Of a stretch of DNA of 64,000 nucleotides, positions 8,681 through 16,147 are shown piece by piece. The position numbers and the translations under genes were made by a program. Position 1 is the stretch's first letter; the number at the start of each line of letters is the position of its first letter. The stretch comes from Gammaproteobacteria bacterium (GTDB lineage: Bacteria > Pseudomonadota > Gammaproteobacteria > VBWC01): positions 1 through 64,000 of the forward strand of contig VBWC01000007.1 of NCBI GenBank assembly GCA_006218035.1, given 5' to 3'. The notes under the pieces were generated by a model. It did not search any database. It saw only the letters and a list, made by a program, of their open reading frames with translations, and was not told the DNA's origin.

Positions 8681-9769
8681 CTATATATGGTTAAGCGACC
8701 AGCTCGCGAGCGCCGCTATTGCCGCTGCCACCGGTAGTGTAACGACCCACCCGAACAGGATCATTTTTAGCGCGTCGGCATGATTCGGACGGGCTTTCTG
8801 TGTCCAGCGAATGCCCATCAGCGAGCCTGCGCTGACATGGGTGGTCGACACCGGCAGGCCGAGCGGCGACGCCAACAGCACCAGCGCCGACGTGCCGACA
8901 TTCGCCACCAGTCCGCTGCTGGCGTCCAGTGGGGTCACGCGGTGCGCCATGACATTCAATATCCGTAACCCGCCCCACAGACTACCGCCGGCCATGGTGA
9001 CAGCAACGGCAATGACAGGCCACGCACTGTTCAATGGAGTGGAGACGTCGCTGACGTTGGGGTATAGCGCCAGCGCCAGCACCAGAAACGCCGCGATTTT
9101 CGGCACATCGTTCAGTCCTCGCGCAAAGCTGGTAGCGCCGCTCGACAGCCAGTGCAACGTGCTCCAGATTCTTTCCGGGCGACTGAGCTGGCCGGGCGTT
9201 TTCCGTTGCGGCGCGCAGGCATAGGGATTTCTGCGCCACTCCGGCTCGTCGCAACACCCGGGTGTCCATGCCGGCACCCGTTTTGCCACATAACGGGTTA
9301 CCAGCAGTAGTGACGCGCACAAACCAATGGCGATTAACGGGCTCAGCAGCAACGGCAGCAAGGCTTTTTGTGTGACCGCACCGGCGTGCAGCGCTGATGG
9401 CCCGGCCGCGACCAGCGTCGCGCCGACGACACCGCCGAGCAGGGCGTGCGTCGTCGATACCGGCAACCCGAGGCGCGTCGCGGCAAACACCCACAGTGCA
9501 GCGCCTCCCAGCGTGGCGGCAAGGAAGATGACATCGACGTGGAAATCCGCGCTGAGGTAACCGCTGCTAAAGGTCTTCATCAGTGCCGTGCCCCACACGA
9601 TTGCCGTCAGACCGCCCAGTAGCGTCCACAGCGTTCCCCAGAGGATAGCGCGCCGCGCGCTGGCGGTGCCGTTACCCACCAGTGTCGCGACGCCTTTGGC
9701 GATATCGTTCGCACCGTTGGCCCATGCGAGCAACAACACCAGTACGAAAACCGCGATCATGCTCATCAT
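8681..9769 (-). CDS. Inorganic phosphate transporter, PiT family
   Basis: A 362-residue polytopic membrane protein. The two PiT signature repeats are clear: WANGANDIAKGVATLVG near the N-terminus and FARGLNDVPKIAAFL in the second half, each followed by a GLPVSTTHAL/VS helix. It would import phosphate by cation symport. In an arsenic island a low-affinity PiT may set the phosphate/arsenate uptake balance, which is inference. The central loop carries CC at 172-173 and another Cys, echoing vicinal Cys in neighbouring gene products. The start was placed at 9769, where GAGGAG lies 10 bases upstream; the frame is open further but without support. Confidence 0.92.
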   Translation of the reverse strand: MMSMIAVFVLVLLLAWANGANDIAKGVATLVGNGTASARRAILWGTLWTLLGGLTAIVWGTALMKTFSSGYLSADFHVDVIFLAATLGGAALWVFAATRLGLPVSTTHALLGGVVGATLVAAGPSALHAGAVTQKALLPLLLSPLIAIGLCASLLLVTRYVAKRVPAWTPGCCDEPEWRRNPYACAPQRKTPGQLSRPERIWSTLHWLSSGATSFARGLNDVPKIAAFLVLALALYPNVSDVSTPLNSAWPVIAVAVTMAGGSLWGGLRILNVMAHRVTPLDASSGLVANVGTSALVLLASPLGLPVSTTHVSAGSLMGIRWTQKARPNHADALKMILFGWVVTLPVAAAIAALASWSLNHI

Positions 9770-9836
9770 GTCGATGCTGCTCCTCGATCGCGAAAAAATG
9801 GCGGATTGGCGCCGGTGGGCGGCACGCGATACGGTT

Positions 9837-10799
9837 TCATCGCGCCCGGTCACCTTCAGGCAAACGAAATACCGCCGTGTCGGGATGAAAGGTATACCAC
9901 GCAAACCAGAACGCCGTGATACCGGTCAGCGCGTTTCCGCTTTCGTCAGCGATCGTCGCACTTTGATGCCGCGCGCTGTATTGCACATGCACGGTTTTGC
10001 CGCCCACGGTATCGGTGATCACCCCGCCGGTTTTGGCCAGCTCACGGAAGGGGTAGGCCTTGTACCGGCCGTTGATTCCGATACCGATGACCCAATCCTT
10101 CGGCTGATAGCGCGGATCGGTGCCGGTCACCGGAAAGAACAGCCGGTTGCTGCCGGCGTAGCCGAGATACGGGTCGCGATCATAGTCGCGGTGAAAGCCG
10201 GTGTCCGTCGATAGCACCAGGGTCTCGGGGTGGCGGGAACGCCAGTCGGCCCAGGACGTGTGCGCCAGCGGCACCGGGGTCAGCGTGGCGCCCCGCTGCG
10301 GCCCGCTGACAGCCTGCATCATGATCTGCGACCAGAGCGACTCGCTCTGCCGGTCATAGAGCAGTACGTCGCTGTTGTACAGCAATCCGGAGACACCGAA
10401 TGCGCGCGGCCGGCTGTCGATGTCGGCCAGAAACGCGATGCCGCTGCCGCACAGCGGGCAATAGGTGATCACGACGGGCTCGTCGCCGAAACGGTCGTTG
10501 ACGACCTCGTGCCAGTTCAGGATCGCGATGGGATAGGCCTTCGCGACGCCGTTACGCTTCAGGCCGAGCACGCGGCCGGCGTCGGCCAAAAACCCCGCCT
10601 GCGATGCCGTTACGAACGCCGGCGCATCAATCGCCGGAATCCCGTCGCGCGTCGGCCCGCCGCTCAGGATCTCGTCCACGGGAATCAGTGCGCCGCTCAG
10701 GTCAAAGCCGTTCAGCGACTGCGCCAGCGCCGTTTCGGGCAGCAGCGCCGCGACGAGCAATACCATCGCACAAAGACGTCGTTGCGGTCCTGTCGTCAC
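9837..10799 (-). CDS. DUF3179 domain-containing exported protein
   Basis: A 320-residue protein with a signal peptide (hydrophobic core MVLLVAALLP, end TALAQ) and a DUF3179 domain. Typical motifs are NWHEVVNDRFGDEPVVITYCPLCG (first part), SGLLYNSDVLLYDRQSESLW and GGKTVHVQY. The CPLCG pair suggests metal or redox chemistry, but the function of the family is not known. I chose the GTG at 10799, with AGGAA 8 bases upstream; the longer frame would run across the arsR promoter. It is the first gene of the leftward arsenic unit, and DUF3179 genes often accompany arsenosugar genes. Confidence 0.82.
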   Translation of the reverse strand: MTTGPQRRLCAMVLLVAALLPETALAQSLNGFDLSGALIPVDEILSGGPTRDGIPAIDAPAFVTASQAGFLADAGRVLGLKRNGVAKAYPIAILNWHEVVNDRFGDEPVVITYCPLCGSGIAFLADIDSRPRAFGVSGLLYNSDVLLYDRQSESLWSQIMMQAVSGPQRGATLTPVPLAHTSWADWRSRHPETLVLSTDTGFHRDYDRDPYLGYAGSNRLFFPVTGTDPRYQPKDWVIGIGINGRYKAYPFRELAKTGGVITDTVGGKTVHVQYSARHQSATIADESGNALTGITAFWFAWYTFHPDTAVFRLPEGDRAR

Positions 10800-10940
10800 A
10801 CGAAGTTCCTTTTTCCCGCTGGCATGAAACCGGTTTACAGGTAGTCGCGGCACGCGGGCCAACCTTGCAGGCCGTTGGCCCCGGGGTCGCCAGATGCCAG
10901 GACAACGCTTCGTTGCGGTCGGCCGAACGCCGGCGGCGGG

Positions 10941-10983
10941 TTGACTATATTCGATCAAGCGTATATACGTTAAAACGAATATG
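10941..10983 (+). promoter_or_regulatory. arsR promoter with ArsR-type operator
   Basis: TTGACT (10941-10946) and TATACG (10964-10969) are 17 bases apart and form a plausible sigma-70 promoter. An inverted repeat ATATTCG (10947-10953)/CGAATAT (10976-10982) brackets the -10 region, with a small palindrome CGTATATACG (10960-10969) at its centre. This suits autorepression by ArsR. The right arm overlaps the arsR ATG, so transcription would begin within a few bases of the start codon. Confidence 0.6.
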
Positions 10984-11328
10984 AAGACCGATACCCTGTT
11001 CAAGACCCTGGCCGATCCGACCCGGCTGCGTTCCATCGTGCTGCTGGAGCAGGAGGGCGAGCTCTGCGTCTGCGAACTGACCCATGCGCTGGGCGTTGCG
11101 CAGCCCAAAATCTCGCGGCACCTCGGCGTGTTGCGCGCCGCCGGGCTGGTGCTGGATCGTCGGCGGGGGCAGTGGATTTACTACCGTATCGATCCCGCGC
11201 TGCCCGGCTGGGCGCATGCCGTCATTCGTGGCGCCGTCGACGGGGCGGCCGGCGCCGCGCCGTTCGTCACCGACCGCGCCGCACTCAAAGAGATGCCCAA
11301 TCGCCCGGGTGCCCCGTGTTGCGCCTGA
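10981..11328 (+). CDS. arsR: ArsR/SmtB-family arsenite-responsive repressor
   Basis: A 115-residue winged-helix repressor. LFKTLADPTRLRSIVLL at 6-22 is the family signature, and ELCVCELTHAL carries the As(III)-sensing CxC pair. The recognition helix is in VAQPKISRHLGVLRAAGLV, and QWIYYRIDP is the wing. As(III) binding would release it from the operator overlapping its own start. The C-terminus ends PCCA, another vicinal Cys pair. There is no Shine-Dalgarno sequence, and the predicted transcript begins close to the ATG, so translation may be leaderless. It heads the rightward unit arsR-arsI-arsC-acr3 and faces the leftward arsenosugar unit. Confidence 0.93.
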   Translation: MKTDTLFKTLADPTRLRSIVLLEQEGELCVCELTHALGVAQPKISRHLGVLRAAGLVLDRRRGQWIYYRIDPALPGWAHAVIRGAVDGAAGAAPFVTDRAALKEMPNRPGAPCCA

Positions 11329-11359
11329 CACCCACCATATTTACATAAGGAGCCATGCC

Positions 11360-11797
11360 ATGAGTCGCTTTCATGTCCATATCGCCGTCGACGACCTCGA
11401 CAGGAACATCCGGTTTTATTCCGCCGTGTTCGGTAGTGAGCCGGGCGTGCGCAAGACCGACTACGCCAAATGGGCGTTGACCGAGCCGGCGATCAATTTC
11501 GCGATCTCCGCCCGCGGTCGACGGGCCAGCCTCGATCACGTCGGTATCCAGGCCGATGACGCCGGGGAACTGGCCGTTATCCGCGAGCGTCTGGAGGCCG
11601 CCGGGATTGCGGGCCTGGCGCAGGAGGCCACCACCTGCTGCTATGCGAAGTCCGACAAATATTGGGTGCAGGATCCGCAAGGCATTGCCTGGGAGACCTT
11701 CCATACGCTGGGCGACGCGCCACTGTTCGGCGCGGTCGCGGCCGACGTGACGGCCGGCGCCTGCTGCGCGCCGGCGCTGTCCAGCCGTTGCTGCTGA
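11360..11797 (+). CDS. arsI: ArsI/CadI-family VOC protein, probable C-As lyase
   Basis: A 145-residue single-domain vicinal-oxygen-chelate protein. Motifs match ArsI, the Fe(II)-dependent enzyme that cleaves the C-As bond of methylarsenite: H5 (FHVHIAVDDL), a second His in LDHVGIQ, the vicinal pair in TTCCYAKSDK that binds trivalent As, and the Glu in AWETF. The C-terminus is also Cys-rich (ACCAPALSSRCC). AAGGAG sits 7 bases before the ATG. Its role here could be to detoxify methylarsenite or to reverse ArsM. CadI-type cadmium-induced proteins share this fold, so the lyase activity is inferred. Confidence 0.87.
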   Translation: MSRFHVHIAVDDLDRNIRFYSAVFGSEPGVRKTDYAKWALTEPAINFAISARGRRASLDHVGIQADDAGELAVIRERLEAAGIAGLAQEATTCCYAKSDKYWVQDPQGIAWETFHTLGDAPLFGAVAADVTAGACCAPALSSRCC

Positions 11798-11807
11798 GGG
11801 CGCCGCG

Positions 11808-12248
11808 ATGAACCTGCTGTTTCTGTGCACCGGCAACTCCTGCCGTTCGCAAATGGCCGAGGGCTGGGCGCGGCGGCTGGCGCCGCGCTGGTTGCAGGTC
11901 GACTCCGCCGGCATCGAGGCCCATGGCAAGAATCCGCGCGCCATCGCCGTGATGGCCGAGGCGGGCGTCGATATCTCGCAACAGGAGTCGACGAAACTGA
12001 CGGATGCGATGCTGCAACGCGCCGATTATCTGGTGACGGTGTGTGGTCACGCCGACGAACACTGTCCGGCGCTGCCGCCGGGCACGCGCAAGGAGCACTG
12101 GCCGCTGGACGATCCCGCGAAAGCGACCGGCAGCGAGGAACAGGTCATGGCGGTGTTCCGCGCGACGCGCGACAATATCCGCAAGCGCGTCGAGGATCTG
12201 ATCACGCGTCTGGCGCGCGACCGGTTCCGGCACGAGGACGACGTATGA
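11808..12248 (+). CDS. arsC: Arsenate reductase ArsC, low-molecular-weight phosphatase type
   Basis: A 146-residue arsenate reductase of the thioredoxin/glutaredoxin-linked LMW-phosphatase family; it reduces As(V) to As(III). The P-loop CTGNSCRSQMAEG (7-19) carries the nucleophile, VCGHADEHCP carries the resolving cysteines (the second and third Cys of the relay), and LDDPAKATG is the downstream Asp-Pro loop. It begins 10 bases after arsI and its stop overlaps the acr3 start (ATGA), so translation is likely coupled and delivers As(III) to Acr3. Confidence 0.94.
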   Translation: MNLLFLCTGNSCRSQMAEGWARRLAPRWLQVDSAGIEAHGKNPRAIAVMAEAGVDISQQESTKLTDAMLQRADYLVTVCGHADEHCPALPPGTRKEHWPLDDPAKATGSEEQVMAVFRATRDNIRKRVEDLITRLARDRFRHEDDV

Positions 12249-13372
12249 GCGCGCCGGCCGCAGCCGAAACAACAGCGGCCGGCGGCATGGGTCTGTTCGA
12301 GCGTTATCTGACCGTCTGGGTGCTGCTGTGCATTGTCGCCGGCATCGCACTGGGTCATTTGTTTCCCGACGTCTTTCAGGGCATAGGCGCGCTCGAGGTG
12401 GCGCGTGTCAACCTGCCGGTGGCGGTGCTGATCTGGCTGATGATCATCCCGATGCTGCTCAAGATCGACCTGCGCGCGCTCACCGGCGTGCGCCGGCACC
12501 TGCGCGGCGTCGGCGTGACGCTGTTCGTCAACTGGGCGGTCAAGCCGTTTTCGATGGCGCTGCTGGCGTGGTTGTTCATCGGCGGGTTGTTCCGTGACTG
12601 GCTGCCGGCGGAGCAGATCGATTCCTATATCGCCGGGCTGATCATACTCGCCGCCGCGCCGTGCACGGCGATGGTGTTCGTCTGGAGTCATCTGTCGCGC
12701 GGCGAGCCGCACTACACACTGTCGCAGGTCGCGCTCAATGACGTGATCATGGTGTTCGCGTTCGCGCCGGTCGTCGGCCTGTTGCTCGGGTTGTCGGCCA
12801 TCACCGTGCCGTGGGACACGCTGCTGCTGTCCGTGGCGTTGTACATCGTCGCGCCACTGATCATCGCCGGTCTGTGGCGCCGCCGGATATTACAGGGTGA
12901 GCATGGCTATGCGCGTCTCGACGGATTGCTGAAGCGATTGCATCCAGTTTCGCTGGCGGCGTTGCTCGCCACACTGGTACTGCTGTTTGCCTTCCAGGGC
13001 GGGCAGATCCTGGCCCAGCCGCTGGTGATCCTGCTGCTCGCGGTACCGATCCTGATCCAGGTCGTGTTCAATGCGGGACTCGCCTATCTGCTCAATCGCG
13101 CCGTGCGCTCGCCGCACTGTGTGGCCGGCCCGTCCGCATTGATCGGCGCGAGCAATTTTTTTGAACTGGCGGTGGCCACCGCGATCGTGCTGTTCGGCTT
13201 CCAGTCCGGCGCGGCGCTTGCCACCGTGGTCGGCGTACTGATCGAGGTGCCGGTGATGCTCGGCGTGGTTGCCGTCGTCAATCGCAGCCGCGTCTGGTAC
13301 GAACGCCGCGCCGGTGTGCCGAGCTACGAGGAATGCTGCCCGGCCAGCGTGCATCTGTACGCCAGTCATTGA
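12245..13372 (+). CDS. acr3: Arsenite efflux permease Acr3
   Basis: A 375-residue ten-helix arsenite permease of the ACR3/BASS family that exports As(III) using the proton gradient. Conserved stretches are the CTAMVFVWSHLSRG segment with its essential Cys, ALNDVIMVFAFAPVV, and SALIGASNFFELAVATAI, which carries the conserved Glu. It starts in the ATGA overlap with arsC, with GAGG 8 bases upstream. The C-terminal tail holds EECCP, another vicinal Cys pair in this island. Confidence 0.94.
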   Translation: MSAPAAAETTAAGGMGLFERYLTVWVLLCIVAGIALGHLFPDVFQGIGALEVARVNLPVAVLIWLMIIPMLLKIDLRALTGVRRHLRGVGVTLFVNWAVKPFSMALLAWLFIGGLFRDWLPAEQIDSYIAGLIILAAAPCTAMVFVWSHLSRGEPHYTLSQVALNDVIMVFAFAPVVGLLLGLSAITVPWDTLLLSVALYIVAPLIIAGLWRRRILQGEHGYARLDGLLKRLHPVSLAALLATLVLLFAFQGGQILAQPLVILLLAVPILIQVVFNAGLAYLLNRAVRSPHCVAGPSALIGASNFFELAVATAIVLFGFQSGAALATVVGVLIEVPVMLGVVAVVNRSRVWYERRAGVPSYEECCPASVHLYASH

Positions 13373-13444
13373 CCGGCGCAAGCCGGCCGTCGTCCCTCGG
13401 GAGGCGAACCGGCCGGTAATGTTTTTCCACCCGGGAGATTCCTG

Positions 13445-14017
13445 ATGCGAACCGCCGCCGTATTTCTACTCTGCTCCACTACGCTGCTCGCGGCGCCCGT
13501 CCATGCTGCTGAGCATGCGCACCAGCCCCACGGTTCCGCGTCTGATGCCGCGGCGCCGCTCACCGCGCCGGGCAATGACGCCTTCGCCGCGATTCAGGAA
13601 GTCGTCGGGAAACTGCTCGCCGATCCCGACACCGACTGGCGGCGCGTCGACCTCGAAGCGCTGCGCCGGCATCTGGTGGACATGCACAACTTCACGCTCA
13701 ACGTCGAGGTCACGTCGCAACACGCCGTTGACGGCGGCGTCGAGTTCACCGTGGAACCGGCGACGCCGGACGCCGCCGGTTCGCTCGATCGTTTGTTCAG
13801 CGCGCACCCCGCGATCCTGAAACAGGAGTCTGGCTGGGACATGACCGCGAAGAAAAACCCGGACGGCGGCTACACCGCGCGCGTCACCGGCGCCATGCCC
13901 GAAGACACAGCGAAGATTCGCGGCCTGGGTTACATCGGCATCATCGCCTTCGGCCAACACCACCAGGCCCACCACTGGCAGATGGTCACCAGTACCGATC
14001 CACACCGCGGACATTGA
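13445..14017 (+). CDS. Periplasmic hypothetical protein in the arsenic island
   Basis: A 190-residue protein with a clear signal peptide (residues 1-21, LLAAPVHA), then a His-rich stretch (EHAHQPHG), a mixed alpha/beta body, and a His-rich end (QHHQAHHWQM and DPHRGH). The His clusters could bind metal, but I recognise no family. It follows acr3 by 72 bases with GGGAG upstream, so it may be part of the ars transcript. Its stop codon overlaps the start of the SulP remnant. Confidence 0.7.
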   Translation: MRTAAVFLLCSTTLLAAPVHAAEHAHQPHGSASDAAAPLTAPGNDAFAAIQEVVGKLLADPDTDWRRVDLEALRRHLVDMHNFTLNVEVTSQHAVDGGVEFTVEPATPDAAGSLDRLFSAHPAILKQESGWDMTAKKNPDGGYTARVTGAMPEDTAKIRGLGYIGIIAFGQHHQAHHWQMVTSTDPHRGH

Positions 14018-14391
14018 TACGCGGTTTGTGCAATTATCGCGGCGGCTGGAGTGGCCGGGCGCGGGCGTACCGCGACGCCGCCAATACGACGGTCTACGAA
14101 CTGCACGGCCCGTTGTTCTTCGGTTCGGCGGCGCGCTTTCACGAGCTGTTCGATCCGAAGAACGACTCCGACGACGTGCTGGTCGAGTTCCAGCATTCCA
14201 AGGTCTGGGGCCACTCCGGCATCGAGGCCATCGACGCGCTGGCCGAGCGCTACAGCCGCGCCGGCAAACGCCTCCACCTGCGCCATCTGAGTCCCGATTG
14301 CCGGGCCCTGTTGCACAAGGCCGGCGATCTGGTCGAGGTGAACGTGATCGAGGATCCCCGCTACCGCGTCGCCGACGACGCCCCAGGCTAG
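14014..14391 (+). pseudogene. SulP transporter remnant (STAS domain only)
   Basis: A 125-codon frame beginning with TTG in overlap with the preceding stop. It encodes only the C-terminal STAS domain of a SulP anion transporter: VYELHGPLFFGSAARFHELF, VWGHSGIEAIDALAERY and RLHLRHLSPDCRALLHKAG are near-consensus SulP. The dozen transmembrane helices that should precede it are absent, and the first 18 codons look like untranslated sequence. It is therefore most likely the tail left after a deletion fused the preceding gene's downstream region to sulP. A free-standing STAS protein is less likely but not excluded. Confidence 0.7.
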
Positions 14392-14705
14392 CCCCCGGCC
14401 GCCGCGCCGGCCTGGCGGAGCGTCCGGCAAAGCGGCGGTTGCCCCTGATGGCGGCCTTCGCTATGATGCGCAGTTTCCGCGTGCCGGGGTGGAAACTGCG
14501 CCGGTTTTGTGCCGGAAAAACCATGACTTGCGAGGCGACGCACGGTCGGTCTCGCCATGGTCCCGGCCGCCGGGTTCAGGAACGCAGGACAAATAACACG
14601 GGTCCAGTATTTTCAGCCTTTGCCCGTCAGGACCTTGCGCCGTAGGCGCCGCGCCCCGCGGTCGGAGTTCAGCATATCGGGCAGGAGATTGGGAGAGGAA
14701 CAGGA
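14392..14705. other. Intergenic region before the transhydrogenase operon
   Basis: No convincing gene. The only clear element is AGGAACAGGA directly before the pntAA start. A promoter for pnt must lie here or upstream, but I cannot pick one with confidence. Open frames on either strand lack family motifs. Confidence 0.4.
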
Positions 14706-15848
14706 ATGTCGTTACGCTTGGGGGTCCCCAAAGAGATTACGTCCGGAGAGCGCCGTGTCGCGCTGGTGCCCGACGTGGTCGCGCGCCTGGTCAAGAAAGG
14801 TTTCACGGTGGTGGTGGAAAAGGACGCCGGCAAGAGCGCGTTTTTTAGCGACGACGCCTACCGCAATGCCGGGGCGGAAATCGCTGACAATGCCAGCGCT
14901 GTCTACGCCGCAGCGGATATCGTCCTGCGTGTGCAGCCGCCGTCGCTGGAGGAAATCGGTGCGCTGAAGGGCTCGTCGATTGTCATCGGGCTGATGGCCG
15001 CCCATGCCAACATCGATCGTGTCCGCCGCATGCAGGAAAAAGGCCTGACCAGTTTTTCACTGGAACTCGTGCCGCGCATCACGCGCGCGCAGGCAATGGA
15101 TGTGCTGTCGTCCCAGGCGACCGTCGCCGGCTACAAGGCCGCGCTGATGGCCGCCAACATGACCGGCCGGTTTCTGCCGATGCTGACGACCGCCGCCGGC
15201 ACGATCCGGCCGGCGAAAGTGCTGATCATGGGCGCCGGTGTCGCCGGCTTGCAGGCGATTGCGACCATGCGCCGGCTCGGCGCGATCGTCGAGGCCTATG
15301 ACGTGCGCCGCGCCGCCGGCGAGCAGGTGCAGTCGCTCGGTGCGAAATTTCTCGCGCTCGAAATCGACGCCGAGGGTTCCGGCGGCTACGCGCGCGAATT
15401 GACGGCCGAGGAAAAGGTCCGTGAGCAGGAAATGCTGGCGCGTCATGTCGGCGAGGCGGATGCGGTGATCACCACCGCGCAGATCCCGGGCCGGGCGGCG
15501 CCGCGCCTGATCAGCCGGGCGATGGTCGAACGCATGAAACCCGGGTCCGTGGTGATCGATCTGGCCGCCGAGAGCGGCGGCAACTGCGAGCTGACGAAGG
15601 CCGGCGAAGTCGTTGACCATCACGGCGTGTCGGTTGTCGGCCCGGTAAATATCGCGGCCACTCTGCCGGTGCATGCCAGCGAAATGTACGCAAAGAATAT
15701 GATGAGTTTTCTCGGGCTGTTCAGTGACGACGGCAGTGCGCTGACCATCGACTGGAACGACGAGATTATCAAGGGCAGCGTGGTGACCCGTGAGGGGCGG
15801 ATTATGAATGAGGCCGTGCGCAAGCTGGCAGAAGGAGGGTCGTCATGA
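14706..15848 (+). CDS. pntAA: NAD(P) transhydrogenase subunit alpha part 1
   Basis: A 380-residue NAD(H)-binding domain I of the proton-translocating transhydrogenase, which uses the proton gradient to pass hydride from NADH to NADP+. It starts LRLGVPKEITSGERRVAL, the alanine dehydrogenase/PntA signature, and has the Rossmann motif VLIMGAGVAGLQAI and the AAGEQVQSLGAKF mobile-loop region. It is the short, three-subunit form (PntAA, PntAB, PntB) rather than the fused E. coli form. AGGAACAGGA precedes the ATG. It overlaps pntAB by 4 bases. Confidence 0.95.
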   Translation: MSLRLGVPKEITSGERRVALVPDVVARLVKKGFTVVVEKDAGKSAFFSDDAYRNAGAEIADNASAVYAAADIVLRVQPPSLEEIGALKGSSIVIGLMAAHANIDRVRRMQEKGLTSFSLELVPRITRAQAMDVLSSQATVAGYKAALMAANMTGRFLPMLTTAAGTIRPAKVLIMGAGVAGLQAIATMRRLGAIVEAYDVRRAAGEQVQSLGAKFLALEIDAEGSGGYARELTAEEKVREQEMLARHVGEADAVITTAQIPGRAAPRLISRAMVERMKPGSVVIDLAAESGGNCELTKAGEVVDHHGVSVVGPVNIAATLPVHASEMYAKNMMSFLGLFSDDGSALTIDWNDEIIKGSVVTREGRIMNEAVRKLAEGGSS

Positions 15849-16147
15849 TCGAAGGCATCTGGGCCGCGCTCTTTATATTTATGCTGGCCGGATTTACCGG
15901 TTACGAGGTGATCAGCCGTGTGCCGGTCATTCTGCATACGCCACTGATGTCCGGCTCCAATTTCGTTCATGGCATCGTCCTGGTCGGCGCCATGGTAGCG
16001 CTGGGCCATGCCGAGACACCGGTCGAGCAGGCGATCGGGTTTTTCGGCGTATTGCTTGGTGCGATGAATGCGGCCGGTGGCTACGTGGTGACCGAGCGCA
16101 TGCTCGAGATGTTTGAAAAGAAGAAGCAAGGCAAGGGGGGCGGCTAG
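15845..16147 (+). CDS. pntAB: NAD(P) transhydrogenase subunit alpha part 2
   Basis: A 100-residue membrane subunit with about three transmembrane helices (LFIFMLAGFTGYEVI, then VHGIVLVGAMVALGHA and IGFFGVLLGAMNAAGGYVV). This is domain II-alpha of transhydrogenase and part of the proton channel. It starts in an ATGA overlap with pntAA and its TAG overlaps the GTG of pntB, so the three genes are tightly coupled. Confidence 0.94.
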   Translation: MIEGIWAALFIFMLAGFTGYEVISRVPVILHTPLMSGSNFVHGIVLVGAMVALGHAETPVEQAIGFFGVLLGAMNAAGGYVVTERMLEMFEKKKQGKGGG

